Assembly (NCBI RefSeq): GCF_011075055.1 | Contig: NC_058143.1 | Span: 18,736,930-18,800,929 of the forward strand | Direction of reading: 5' to 3' | Source of the DNA: Mangifera indica | Lineage: Eukaryota; Streptophyta; Magnoliopsida; Sapindales; Anacardiaceae | DNA length: 64,000 bases | Part shown: positions 1 through 12,224 of the stretch, piece after piece | How positions within the stretch are numbered: position 1 is the first letter of the stretch | Layout: every line of letters begins with the position of its first letter | The notes under the pieces: model-generated | Told to the model about the DNA's origin: nothing | Database searches by the model: none | What the model saw: only the letters and a program-made list of their open reading frames with translations | Program-made: the position numbers and the translations under genes

Positions 1-389
1 TTTTTAATCTTAACCTTAACCCTAACCCTAACCCTAATTTCTCCAACCCACCTTTGGTTTCTCCATCATTGACTAGCAAGCTACCTTCAGTGGCTTCTCC
101 ACCCCTTTCTTCTCTTTCCTCTCCTTCTTCGGCCTCTCTAAGTAAAATGAAGAAATGGGTTATGGATGGTGCTCTCACTGGTCATCAACTAAGCCCGAAA
201 GGCTCAGATTTAACCAAGAAAAGGAGTTCAAAATCTTATTGCGGGATCAAAGAGTTCAGCGGCATCACAGAAGAAGATGGATGTAAGGTTTCCGATAAGC
301 CTCAGATTGTTAGGTTGGACTTGGAGATTGGTCTCCTCGGTGAATCAAAAGAAGAATTAGATTTAGAGCTTCGGTTGGGGTGCTCTTAG
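1..389 (+). CDS. SUP: SUPERMAN-like C2H2 zinc-finger repressor, 3' part (5' end outside window)
   Basis: The reading frame is open from the first base (codons start at position 3) to TAG at 387-389, so this is the C-terminal ~128 residues and the start codon and zinc finger lie upstream. It begins with an Asn-Pro repeat (NLNLNPNPNPNFS), then a Ser/Pro-rich linker, then a tail with LDLEIGLLGES followed by ELDLELRLG. The last motif is an EAR repression motif (LxLxL). SUPERMAN and its ZFP10/ZFP11/RBE relatives have the same order after the finger: an NPN tract, a Ser/Pro linker, an LELEIGL-type segment and a terminal DLDLELRLG. The double motif at the end is closest to SUP as I remember it. Family role: nuclear repressor recruiting TOPLESS-type co-repressors, acting in floral whorl boundaries. 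The next gene downstream is another single-finger EAR protein. SUP versus a close paralogue cannot be settled without the N-terminus. Confidence 0.85.
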   Translation, partial: FNLNLNPNPNPNFSNPPLVSPSLTSKLPSVASPPLSSLSSPSSASLSKMKKWVMDGALTGHQLSPKGSDLTKKRSSKSYCGIKEFSGITEEDGCKVSDKPQIVRLDLEIGLLGESKEELDLELRLGCS

Positions 390-3300
390 TTGAATTTGTG
401 CTGCTTTGTCAAACCATGTTTTTGAAGTTGGCAGCTTGCAATTGGCCCATTGCACCAGATTCTGATCATCAATTATAAGCAGCATTTATATTTAGTTATC
501 AAAATTAAACTCAACCCTGATGAAGCATTGAGATTTCTAGGACCTGTTTCAATTAATGTAAGATTTTGTTATGTGTTTCTGATACTATCCTTCATATGAA
601 CTCCATGTCTAATCTCCACTCTTATGTGTCAGCTGTTTCCTGCTTTCTGTATATTCTATCTGTGAATAATGCTTGTGCAAATCCACATATTCCATCTCAC
701 AGAGAAAAAAAACAAACAAACTGTTTGGTTCAATAAATATATTCTATTCTATAATATAAATGTTGGACTATATAGAAATGGTTTTGTTTCAAGTATTCTT
801 GACTGATACATTAGGAAAGAGTTTGAGGGCTCTCTCTTTTAACCCCACCAAAAAATTCCCTTATTTTTCTTGATTCCCTTCTTTAAGCTCCTTTTACTAT
901 TGGTTTTTGTTATGAGCTTTCTGGTTAGCTTAACCGTTACTTAACAAATAACAACAAAAAGAGTTTCTGTAATCAAATTTCAAAACGGAAAGGTAGATTT
1001 GTACTCTCGAGTGGATGGCTTGTTTTGTATGTATGGAGCTCCTGAATGGAATAAGATTATATAGAGATGTATTGGATATTATATTGGTTATTAGGTAGGC
1101 GATGTTGGAGAAAAAGCATTGAAATTTTGTTTGAATCAGTGGAAAAAATGTTAAATATTGCATGGAAATGGAAATGTACAAGCAAACAAAATGAATAAAA
1201 ATGGCTTCCCTGACTTTTCTGAGAAGTCTTTCCCCATATTCATCTTATATTGAGCATTATTACAATGATGATAGCAAATGTTCATTATTGGAGTCAAGTT
1301 CCAAAGCAAAATTCATGATTGTAAACTGTAAAAAGATTAAACGAAATAAAAATAGCCACTCATTTTCTGCCTCGTCGACACTTTCAATGTTCAAAACAAT
1401 CCATCAAAACCTGCCAACTACCTATTTACTTGCTTTATTGATTCAAGTTTCAATTCATGAATCAAAGCTCAGGGGTGTGGAATTGAATATTGTCATTTGT
1501 TTTCTATTGCTTCCAAATCACTGCATCATTTCATTCATTATCTCTCTGCACAGATTCATGCCTGAGCCTGACACACTTGCATACTTCTTCCACATTATTT
1601 ATTTCCGTTTCCCCAGTCACCCTTACGTTGTTTCATGTTACAATTTACAGAGCTTTGTTGGTTCAGGTTTAACCTGAAAGCAAAAACAATTAATGAAGAA
1701 AAGAAAAAGCCCTTGGGGGAGATGAAGAATCAGCAAGCTGCCTGGAAAATTTATCATTAAGTCTAGGGAAGATTTTCTCTTACTAAATTTGCATATGTTC
1801 AATAACCTACGAGGGGTTAGTCAAATAGTTATGATAGGTTTAAGATTCGAGCCTCTTTATGGGCATCTATATAATTAAATTTGGTCATTATTATTCACTT
1901 TTAAAAAATTTTGGGTTTTGGTATGACTCTTTTTGCAAATTCAGGTTTGTAAAATTAATTTGGATTATTAAATTAAAAATATATATAGATTCAAGACCAT
2001 AAAAGTGTCATCACATATATATGGGTAAAGTCAACTTTTATGGGGATTTTTTATTACTTGAAAATATTGAAAAGGATGCATATTCAACAGCATGAAATTC
2101 CTTTAAAGTTAAAGATAAATAAAGTATTTTAAAGTATAAATGCATGACATAAGACATCCTATCGAATCAATGTATAAGTAATTGAATTTTTATGAGAAAC
2201 TCTAAATTAAGTCTGATCAATCGATTTTAATAAATATCTTTTATTACTTAAAAAATATTGAATATATATATATTCAATATAATAATTTTTTTTAAAGTTT
2301 AAAATACATAAGATAAAAGACATTCTATTGAATCATATAATTAACTGAATTATTATTTTTTATATCAAGAAACTCTTATTTAAGTTGGACGATCTCTTTT
2401 GCATATAGTTGAGAGCGTCATGTTAATTTAATTGGGTTTAAATTGACCACTTTAAATAAGATAATCTTTACTACTATATCAAATAAGTAAAGAGTTTGAT
2501 CATGATTTTTTGTCAATGATTTTCATTTTTTAATGTGAAAATGAAATTGGCATCCCAACTATAATTAAGTGGATTAGTTATAATATGTTGCATGTTAATA
2601 AACTGGTTAGGTAAAATAATTATCATTTTTAAGGTGAATGATATCTAACATTAGTATCCAGTTAAGCATGAAAATTAATGCAGTGAGTGGAACTAAAAAT
2701 GAAATGAAACATTGCCAAAGAAGAGAGGGAGAGAAATAAATGTAAATCAAAGAAAAGCATATTGGATGCAGAAAGCGATACAAATAAAAAAGAAGGTAGC
2801 ATGGATGGCATTGTCAATTATAAGAGAAATTAGCAGTAGAAGGAAGTAGCAGTGAAGAGAAGAGAGGAGAAAAGAGAGAAAGATAAGTAATTCATTGGAT
2901 GCTTTTTTTCACAAAATCTGATGAATTTGCATGTTCCCGACAGTGTCCGGGTATGAAATAGGTATGATGGCATTTAATTTCCTTAAAAAGAATGAAGTTT
3001 TTTTTGGCTTTGGTTTTGGTTTTGAATGGTCAGTTGGCTGATGTTTTACATTTACAGCCATTTCAGAAACCTTCCCCCAACTCTTTCCCAATCCATCACT
3101 CACCTCACTCTCACCACCACCATACTTTTTCACTTACTTACAAACCCCAAGTCCTTCATTTCTCTTTCCTTCTTTCATTTCAATCAAGGGGCCACTCACT
3201 CATTTTTTTGCCCTAAATATTCTTTCACTTATGCAAGTGAAGTGAGTGATTGAAATGTGAGTAAATGTTGCGGAGCCCATGGCATGACCCACCATCATCT

Positions 3301-6300
3301 TCTTCAGATATTGACTTTGCCTTACTCAAATCTAATCAACCATTTCCATTCATAATGAACAAACACCCCCTGCAATTCCCATTCCTATTCCTATATTTGT
3401 TCTTCTTCAACTCTGCCCCACGTTATTCAATTCTTCAAGAGAGTACTGTCCTATTGTCTTTTTTATTAACCCCTTTAAAGGTTTATAAAATAATTTGCCA
3501 GCCTTCAAAATTTTACAATGAAATAAAAGGTACTGCCACATCTGAATCCGATAGTTAATTTCATCCATATTATTGTCCCATTTTGTTCTATAATGCCCTC
3601 AAAAGATCTTGCTATCTGGTAATGGAGAGCCGGCCCAGAGGATCAATGGATTAATGGGCTTTCTGACAAGCATAACATTGATAATTTTACATTGGTCTCC
3701 TATTTTAGGAACGATATCTTCTCTCTATTATTTTCAAAATATTTGATAGCCCTGTGTAATCTCAATAAGGGCTTGCATGTGAATAGACTCAGGCGATGGT
3801 GTGCTATATCTTAGGGGGGCATGGCGAAGCTTTGGTAAGAGTAGAAGCTCAGCAAAAATATACTTTGGGCGCAAACAAGTAAATACTTTACTTGACAACA
3901 AGATGTGCGACAAGTGACATTCGATGACATGCAACAGATGTTGCCTTGATTGTTAGTTATTTATTCTCGTTGTGTGTACATGGGCTAATTAAGTAGGGTA
4001 TAACAAGGGCCATTACATGTCCGAAAATTTTGCTTTGATTTTTTACCCACAACAACAAGAGTATAAGAGATGTTTTTTAAGCTTGTTGATAGTTATTATC
4101 ATTGTTGTTGGCGGATAGTTTAAGATTTATTATTAGTGATATAATCCTGAAATTACTGGTTGAAGATATTGATTAAGCATTAATTGAATGATTAGCCAAA
4201 TTAACGCAAGTATAAGACACGATAATTGTCCTTACCAAGTGGAAAGTGATAGAATTTATACCAACAAAATGATGGTTTAGCAGGAATCAATTCTGTCAAA
4301 TCTCATATCATACTAATTAGAAAGCTTGTAATTTATGTTTATCACACTTTTTTTTTTTAACTGTATTATCACATTAATTTGTGATTACCCATTTCTAATT
4401 ACTCACAATAATCACTCGTCAAAGTAGAAAATATTTGCATAATAATTTTCTTAATCAAAACAAATATAGTTTTTTGAAATTTAAGTACGGGAGTTTATCA
4501 TTTTAGTAAACTTTAAATGCGAAATAGTCTTTTTCTTAGTAAGATCAAAGTTAATATATGAATAAGAATTTGTTATTTCAACAAACGTTGGCTGCGAAAT
4601 AGTTTTTTTTTTTTTTTTTTTAAATTAGTGATGAATAAAATAACCCCAAAAAGTGAGGCCCATTTCTTAATTGGCCCAATAAATCCCTGCCACGTTCATA
4701 GGATCGGATGGCTGATTCTGTTGGTATATATGCAGACATGCCACTCATGAGCATCACGATTTGACGACTATGTATATATAATAAAACCATGAGAATTCAT
4801 TTTTTAATATTAAATTAAGTGTCAAATAATGAGTAATTATGTGATTAAATAATTTTAAATTAATGATAATATATCATTTAAATATTAAATCTCAACTAAG
4901 TAGCCAAATCTGAATACACGTTTTCGTAAAATAAAATTATTTTATTAAAAAATCTAAATTAGTAGCAAAACGAGAGTCACAATAATTTGGACTTGTCTTT
5001 CATGATGCAATGAGAACTGTATAATCAAATCTGATGTGGCTGTCCATAGTTGATTGCTGTGAGAACTAAGTTTTGTCAATTAGATATTTTTATTGTTCTT
5101 CCAAGAGCAGCACCAGCAGCAGCCAACATCATCAAAATCCTTTTTATATGTCTTATCAAGTTTGCTTTCAATTTTGGAGTTAAATTCAAGAACAATTTAC
5201 ATATATAATTGATTTAACTAATTCAGTCCAGCTAGCTCTTCCCTGCTCTTCTAGATCCAGAATCAAATTCATCCAATCCGGCTTCCTTGTATTGGTTCTA
5301 GTTAAATCAATTTCAATAAAGATGATGAGGCATGAAATACTTAGCGGCAAAAAAGAAGCTTATGAACTGGCATTAATTAAGTTAAGAAAGTAATACAGCA
5401 CTTATTGCTGTCATTTGAAGCCTCTTCGATCTTGATCCATTTGTCCAACATTGTATAAATTTTATAATTATTTATAGCTTCGATTACCATTACTGATGCA
5501 AAATCGTATCCGCTGCAATGCTTGCCTTTTGTTCGGCCGTCTTTAATCCAAAGAAGAACCAGCTAATTCATGGGTTACATCAGTTTATTCTTTTTGAACT
5601 GTCTCCTTCTTCTACCTTACTCATCTCTTGTTAGATTTTGCGCAGAGTCGGTTTTAAATGAACGCAATGGATACATATGGACACTGATCTCATTCTCAAA
5701 CTTAACATAATAAAAGAGATTAATTGTTTGAAAAGAAACGCAAGAACCCATATGGTAGCACCAAGACTTATCTTATCCCCCTTGAAAAGCCGGTCTTCTT
5801 TTAGCAAAAGAAGTTGCAGAGACTTTGGCTAATAACTTGCTGCCTATCAACCCTATGAAACAAATTTGCCAAAAATACTTTGAATCAATCAATTTTTTTC
5901 CTTAGCTTTGTTAGAATCACATGTATAAAAGATGAAGATCGATATTATCTGACGCGTAAATATATTTATAATGATATATATGATATCTCTTTTTAGTGAA
6001 ATGGCGAATATTGAGCACATGTGAGGGATATCATTTTGTAAAGCGTTCTCACACCCCATTACAATTCAAAGAGCAAATTTTTCTTTAATTTGTAATTGTT
6101 ATACCTGATATATTTGTGGGCTACGTTGGTTTAGCAGTTGTTATTTGTAGGAAATTATATAAATTTGTCCATAAGCTAGTAAGAGAGACTTGAGAAGAGT
6201 GCATAAACCGTGTCAAGGAAACGCCCTTGATGCATGAAAGGTACACCAACTCAAATTGCAACTATGCTTAATAGAGAGAAAGAGAGAGATGATGAAGAAC

Positions 6301-6574
6301 AGAGAGATACAGAAATTAATTACAAAATAAAGGGTGATAATTTACTTATTGTGGCACTTTCACATAGCCGTCTGAGAAGAAAAGTCAAAATAGAAACAAC
6401 AAATTCTGCGTCTCTCTTAATACAAAAACACAGCAAAGCCAATGTCATCTTATTGTCTCTCGGCCGAAAACCATAATTTTGCTCCCTTCTTTCTCTCACA
6501 TCATCAACCCTTTGTGTTAGACTGATAACACTTAATTTTTCGAAAAAGAATTGTCAACAGTAGCAATTTTGGAT
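390..6574. other. Intergenic region between the two zinc-finger genes
   Basis: About 6.2 kb, AT-rich. After the SUP-like stop comes its 3' flank, with an AATAAA at 732-737. A diverged tandem duplication lies at 2048-2385. The 3000-3560 stretch is CT-rich and has several short open frames (up to about 100 codons) without recognisable motifs. A TATATAAA-like box at about 6157-6163 could serve the next gene. That would give a leader of roughly 380 nt containing an 80-codon upstream frame at 6234-6476. I cannot tell whether either is used. I see no transposon termini that I can support. Confidence 0.5.
2048..2385. repeat. Diverged tandem duplication, unit about 160-190 bp
   Basis: Unit 1 (about 2048-2205) and unit 2 (about 2235-2385) share, in the same order, TTTTATTACTT-AAAATATTGAA, CTTTAAAGTT, ACATAAGA..AGACAT.CTAT.GAATCA and GAAACTCT..TTAAGT. 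They differ by many substitutions and by an ATATATAT expansion in unit 2, so the duplication is old. No coding content is seen. Confidence 0.6.
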
Positions 6575-7111
6575 ATGGAATCAGGAGGGAAACAAGGAAG
6601 TTCAGATTCAAGCTATGAAAATGATCGGATCGAGCAATTCAAGGAAGACACGGCGGCTACCAAACGCTCTTATGAATGCACTTTTTGCAAGCGAGGGTTC
6701 ACCAACGCTCAGGCTTTAGGAGGGCACATGAATATACATCGGAAAGATCGAGCCAAGGCCAAGCAAGTTACGAGTTCTTCGTTTTCAAACAGGGCCATGG
6801 CTCTTCCTATTAATGATGACTACAGGAACCCTAGATATAATCTGCCGATTTCGGGAGTTCCTGAGGCTCAAAAGAATTCTCTCATATATTACCCACCATC
6901 GGTCTCTAGCTCTAGATATTCACGTGCTGAACCATACGATAGGGAGTTTCTTCTCCCAAGTTCGCAGTCTTTGAGCACAAATGAAGAGCTTTTGGGTACA
7001 AATTTGAGTTTGGGAATCGGCCATACGTGTGTAGAAGATAATCGGTTCAAGAGGAGAATTATGAAGGAAGATGAACTGGATTTGGAGCTTCGCCTTGGTC
7101 ATAATCCGTGA
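6575..7111 (+). CDS. TAC1/URO-type single C2H2 zinc-finger protein with EAR motif
   Basis: Intronless, 178 residues from the ATG at 6575 to TGA at 7109-7111. The frame is open a little upstream, but this is the first ATG in it. There is one plant-type Q-type finger at residues 33-55: Cys35, Cys38, His51 and His55 around the invariant QALGGH, followed by the basic stretch [10 protein letters not shown]. The C-terminus carries [13 protein letters not shown], an EAR repression motif. The finger and the LRLGH ending match TAC1 (TELOMERASE ACTIVATOR 1) and UPRIGHT ROSETTE (URO). The middle 100 residues are Ser- and Tyr-rich and low in similarity. The family acts in the nucleus as DNA-binding regulators of auxin response and leaf or stem form. 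Its position beside a SUP-like gene and upstream of ETR2 favours the URO-type assignment (SUP-URO-ETR2 order in Arabidopsis, from memory). TAC1 versus URO orthology is not settled by sequence alone. Confidence 0.9.
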   Translation: MESGGKQGSSDSSYENDRIEQFKEDTAATKRSYECTFCKRGFTNAQALGGHMNIHRKDRAKAKQVTSSSFSNRAMALPINDDYRNPRYNLPISGVPEAQKNSLIYYPPSVSSSRYSRAEPYDREFLLPSSQSLSTNEELLGTNLSLGIGHTCVEDNRFKRRIMKEDELDLELRLGHNP

Positions 7112-7682
7112 TACGTACACTGCTCTCTCCATATTTCAATATACATAATTTACTTGTTAATTAGTATATAGAAAATATAGTGCACAAAGATGGATTTCAC
7201 TCGATGAGTACTGTTTCATTGATTCCAACTGTGTTATATAAAACAGTATAACTATTTTCTTCCCTCAGATATATAACTTAGGGAAGACTATTAAAAGAAA
7301 GCACTCTAATTTGAAAGCTTGGGAGGAAAGCCACTCTTGGTTCAAGAAAGCATTGACTGCAGATGAGGTGGTTATAATTGAATGAAGTCCTATGGCTATC
7401 AGCTTCTTGTGGTAAGCATATATTTATGCTTTGCATGGTGTGCTAATTCATTAAGTAGAAAGCCCGAACCAGAAGGCTCTCCATGTTCCTTTGATTTTCT
7501 GTGTAAAAAGGTGTGCTAATTTATATTCAATTTGTAATCCATACAGAAGTTTGAGAAGTTAGACTTGGTGTACCTAGTTCAAATTGAGAACCTTCTCACG
7601 TTATAATTGAAGGGTCTAGCATTATCTTCTTCAATTGCTTTTCCCTGGTTTTTGCACTAAAACAGGTTTCATATATAAATAC

Positions 7683-7685
<3 letters not shown>

Positions 7686-7719
<34 letters not shown>
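7686..7719. repeat. (AT)n microsatellite
   Basis: An uninterrupted AT dinucleotide run of 34 bases, likely length-polymorphic. It lies about 570 bp downstream of the zinc-finger stop codon. Confidence 0.95.
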
Positions 7720-7722
<3 letters not shown>

Positions 7723-8658
7723 ATAATTCTATTGTATGCAAACAACCAAATTTCAGTTGTAATATTCCTTTCAAGAATGATTATCACATAGAAAATCCGG
7801 AGGAAATGTGCTTTCCATTAATTTTGCCAAAGATAAACAGCAGTAAGAATATTTTTATTTCCTTCTTGAAGCAGGAAAGCTGTAAAAGCAAAATGAGTCT
7901 CAAAAAAGAATAGTGTTGGCTTCCGTCTTCAAGGCCACTCATCTCTCTCTCTTTTATTAATTATCAGTATTCTCTGTGTCTTCTAATTAGCCTAACATTT
8001 GTAGAATTGTTAAGAAAAGGTTAAGATGTATTGATTGCATCAGTTTGACACGATATAAATTGATTTGTTATTTTATATATATATATATATGTTAAGGATC
8101 AGGATTATCGAAAGTCTAGTAATATTATTTTTGCAAGCCAAAAATTTTGTCAGTTTTTAATATGAATATGGTGAATTGGTGATCGATGCACTTTGGGACA
8201 GAAATAGAGGGTCTACTAGATATCTTTTAAGGTATAGGACTGTAGGCTTCATGTGGTATTTATCAGAACTAAAAGGTTAGTGGACAAGAATTTTCTTAGT
8301 CCATTATAAATATTGTCTTTTTTAGAACGAGTTACTGATTAGGTTTCCATCCTATTTAAGCCATCATTTGTTATATATGTGCGTGCATATTACTAGGTAG
8401 GTGACAAGAAATTAAACTCCTGTGTATCCTCTTCGTTAGGTTGATTGAGTTTTATTATATTGTGAATTTTATTTTATATATACACACACATATAACCCAT
8501 GCATGTTACGTAACTTGCTGGTTCGTCTTTTTCTTCTTCCTGGATACTTCTTGCAATCAGTATATGAAATGCAGTAATTTTCACACTGATGCACAACCAT
8601 GCAAGCACCCTTTTGAGGCTAAAGCCTGCAATTAACATCATTTACGAAAAATTGGTTG

Positions 8659-8805
8659 AACAGCCTGGAGTGATAAATAAGGACATTCGCAACTGCTGGT
8701 CATTCATGTTCTTCATTCGATTTTTCCAGTAGCCTTAATTTGCAACTGCTGGTCATTCATGTTCATGAGTTCAACAGCCTGGAGTGATAAATAAGGACAT
8801 TCGCA
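8659..8805. repeat. Nested direct repeats in the order A-B-B'-A'
   Basis: Segment A (8659-8691, 33 nt starting AACAGCCTGGAGTG) recurs identically at 8773-8805. Segment B (8689-8711, 23 nt starting GCAACTGCTGG) recurs identically at 8742-8764. Both pairs are in direct orientation. The copies are identical while the surrounding DNA is unique, so the event is recent. Confidence 0.9.
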
Positions 8806-9347
8806 TATATTTAGTCAGTCATTATTTGATATTGATTCCTTTTTTATATTTCTTTCAAGAGGTACAATAATTCACCAATAATTTTTGTTGTCTTTTTTCC
8901 AGTGACTTTGAATCCTAGAAACTTAATGTTTTTAAATCACAATTCTTGTGCCTAGCGCTTATCAGTAACAAAGCCCCTTCCCTCCAGGTCTTCATCCCTT
9001 CTTTATGCCAATATAGAATTGAATCAGGTAGATCAGAATGGTGTTAACCTCTTAGGCGGACAAGAATACATGTTAAGGTATATTCAGTCTCAGGGTCTCT
9101 CAGCATCAACAAGCAATATTTCATCCCATGTTAAGGAATTAATACGTTCTAAAATCTTATAAGCTACTTCGATTTCAATTGGGATTAACCTTTGAATTTC
9201 CCGTGTTCATGTCACCCAAGATTTCTTATGTACAAATCAATTTAACTCCTAGCCATCAGATTCCAACAATTTTTGTTAAAGAAGCAAAACATGTACCTGC
9301 AAGCAAAAGCCGGCCACAAAGTAGATAAGGCTGCAAAATGAGATATT

Positions 9348-9600
9348 GTGAGGGTTTCACCTACGTCTTCAAATGTTGTTGGTAGGATTAGATTCGGTTT
9401 AAATTATTTGAGTTTGAATTCAAATTTGGATCAAACAAATCGAGTTCAAACTGAGTTTTGGGTTCGTGTTTATAAAAAGATCAATTTAGAGCCAAGTTCG
9501 AATTATATTATAACTAACCCTTATAAATCTGAATTGATTTCAAGCTAGACCTATTAATATTCAATCTAAATCAAGTGTAACCCTAATTCCTCTACAACTA
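9348..9600. repeat. Dispersed AT-rich repeat debris (GAGTTxGAATTC-rich)
   Basis: Dense in variants of GAGTTTGAATTC, GAGTTCAAACTGAG and GTTCGAATTA. The same vocabulary returns at about 25400-25760, 27840-28090 and 50840-50920, which suggests old copies of one interspersed repeat. Ends are not definable by eye. Confidence 0.35.
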
Positions 9601-9799
9601 TGATTATGAACAATTTGATAACATATTGGCCCAATCTGGCCCAACTAAACGTTTGAGGTAAATTAGATCAATGAGCGTCCAGCAATTCGGTGGGCAGCAG
9701 ACCAAAATGAAAAGTAATTTGGTTAGAGATAACAATTTCAGTCCAAATTTATGGTCTGTGACCCTCTTTGACCCTACCAGATAGAGGATTCTTTAATAA

Positions 9800-10270
9800 A
9801 AATAAAGAAGAAGGCAAAAAATATCCCCATAATCAAGGACAAACTGGAGATAAGGATACATGTGTCCCTTTCACGCTCTGTCTCATCTTGTCCCATCCCT
9901 ATCTCTAGCCTTTTATATTAATATTTTTGTTTAAAATACTAACATATCCTTATAATTTTAGATTATTTGTGTTTTTCAAATTTATTTATATTTTTGTTAT
10001 GCATATTACGGTAATTAATATATGATAGTTATAATATTTGAAATAGTAGATTAATTTTGATTTTAGTTAATTTTATCATTTAATATATTTATATTATATT
10101 TAGAAAATACGAAGAGAGAATTTTTTCCCATAAGGATGAGGATGTGAATGGAGAAGGGATTTTTCTTCATGAAGAGAGGACGTCTTATCGTCTCTATAAT
10201 GAGAATGGATAGGGGATAGGGATGAGAATTGAGATCCTGTCCCTGCCCCTCCCATTGCCATCCCTAACTT
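9800..10270. mobile_element. Probable non-autonomous transposon relic (GGGATGGCAATGGG-type end)
   Basis: The right end reads, on the minus strand, GTTAGGGATGGCAATGGGAG followed by a run of GGGGCAGGGACAGG. I recognise this as the kind of terminus of short plant DNA transposon relics. The left part has complementary-type CTGTCTCATCTTGTCCCATC text, and the AT-rich middle has no coding content. No target-site duplication was identified, so the boundaries are approximate. Confidence 0.35.
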
Positions 10271-11735
10271 TGGTAACAAACAACCATGATATGATAACCA
10301 CGTGATAATTAAACAAAAGAACCAGTTAGGTCCTGGGCATGAACACAGATTGGCCTCTCAGCCACCCCTCATTTTGCATATAGACGGCTGAATTTCATCT
10401 AATCTTTGCTTTATTGGCCCTGAAAGGTGACGATAACTGCTACAATATCATTTGATTACTGTCGTCTCAACAAGGTTATCGCCTTGGCCGCACAAAACAG
10501 AATAAAACAATGACAAATACCCAACATTGATTCAGGGCCAAAACAATCCAAAGTCAAGAACATATAACCCAAATGTTCTTCGTTAATATTAACCTTGGGA
10601 TTAAGTTAGAATCTGCAACACTGAAAATTTTCTTTTACTGCAATAGTAGGGAAGGTCTATCAGTAGTAAGAGATACACATGGTTTGTTAGTGAATGGAGA
10701 GATGTGGAGGGGAGTTTTGCGAGCATGTGGAATGTGCAGAGACCCCTCCACCATTTTCCAGTTTTTGCTAGACATATACTAACCATCCTCTCTATCACAT
10801 TCATTTTGTTTCATCATCTGCACTTTCTCCATTCCCCAATTATGTTTTATGTCTCCACACTCCCATCCCCCATACTCACAACCCGCACCTTCCTCTCTCT
10901 ATCAGCTTATTGTTACTGGGCTATAATTGAGACTTTATGGTGTTAATCATGATAATTACTGTTAAAAGGCTTACTATCATTCAGCTGGTTTAAGAAAACA
11001 AGGAAACAATGATTATGTCAACAGGGTAGTGATAGAAATGAATATAAGGTTGAAAGAAGAAATCTATGTGCATCGAATATGGCCTTCAAATTTGCCCTCT
11101 AGCTTTAAAGATTTGATGTGCATGAATCTTCCTTCATACGAAAAAAATATAAATATCTGGTTATAATCACTAGCGTCTTTGACAGAACTACTTGATAGTA
11201 ATTAAACAAATAAAAACTTTGGCTATGTATCTGGTGAAAAAGAAACCAACTAGTTAAATTTCTTAATCAATATATGATTCATCTCCCTTTGCAACTTTCT
11301 TTACAACGCTATTCTTCTTCCCTACCCCACATTCCCATCATCTAGGCCCTCTCTAGATTCTTCCTTGTCAAATTTTGTAGATTCGGCAATCATTGTGAGA
11401 CTTCATGTTCATTTGGGTTCAAATTTGGTTCCAAATCCGAACCCGTAAGGATGTAGTAATTATAAAGACAGTTAAAGATTTGAAGCAATATTGTCTACAC
11501 GATTTGTAGATGCATGCATGGTTGAAATTCTGAGCTTTCACAGTGAGAAATCATTAGAGATAGGATGGTACAAGCTCAAATTCAATGTTTCTTTTGACTT
11601 CAACTCTTGAGATGGTCCATGCATGAACGTTAACACATTTATTTCCCATGGATTTCCTTTGTAATAGTGTCATACAACTGTAAATTGAATGTCAGCTTTT
11701 AATTCATGAGTAATGTTAATTGTTCTCAATTTTAA

Positions 11736-12224
11736 GGGTGGTTTAGTTCCAAAAATTTAAAAATTATCTTAGTGTTTTATCTTTTATTACTTACGTTACC
11801 TTATTTGATTTATCAGTGATAAAAGATTGTGGTAATCTTTTATTACCAATATTAACATTACGGATAATATAGATGATAATTTGATTATTAAATTCACTTT
11901 AGGTATTAAAAAATTACCAAAATAATCTTGATTTTATTATAATTATATTATTATTTATTATTTTTTTGAGACAAAAATAAATTTATTTTTAATTAATATA
12001 ACAAATAATATAAAAATATTTAAAAGTAATTATATTCAAAGACATTTAAGTAAAATAATTTACTATTATTCTTTTATTACTTTTAACCAAATACAATAAT
12101 TATTTATACCTACTAAATTTTTTTAAACATAGTAATTATTTATACCCAGTAATTTTCTAAATAATTTATCTTTAAGATAATTTTTCTATTTTGATAATAA
12201 AACATTATCTAAACTAAATACCCC
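11736..12224. mobile_element. MITE-like inverted-repeat element
   Basis: The left end GGGTGGTTTAGTTCC and the reverse complement of the right end GGGGTATTTAGTTTAGATAA form imperfect terminal inverted repeats of the GGGxxTxTTTxGTT kind seen in hAT- and Tourist-type MITEs. The roughly 490-bp body is very AT-rich and non-coding, with TTATCTT/AAGATAA pairs continuing the inverted symmetry. I could not find a clean target-site duplication, so the superfamily is open. Confidence 0.5.

Noticed and set aside
11..38. True telomere or subtelomere at the window start
   Set aside because: Only about four CCCTAA-like units, in frame within a SUP-like coding sequence whose homologues have the same Asn-Pro tract.
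1201..1677. 158-codon open frame on the plus strand
   Set aside because: Low-complexity composition, no domain, no homologue recognised, and AT-rich codons like the surrounding intergenic DNA.
3734..3934. Possible organellar or retroelement fragment
   Set aside because: Composition differs slightly from the flanks, but I recognise no mitochondrial, plastid or gag/pol sequence.
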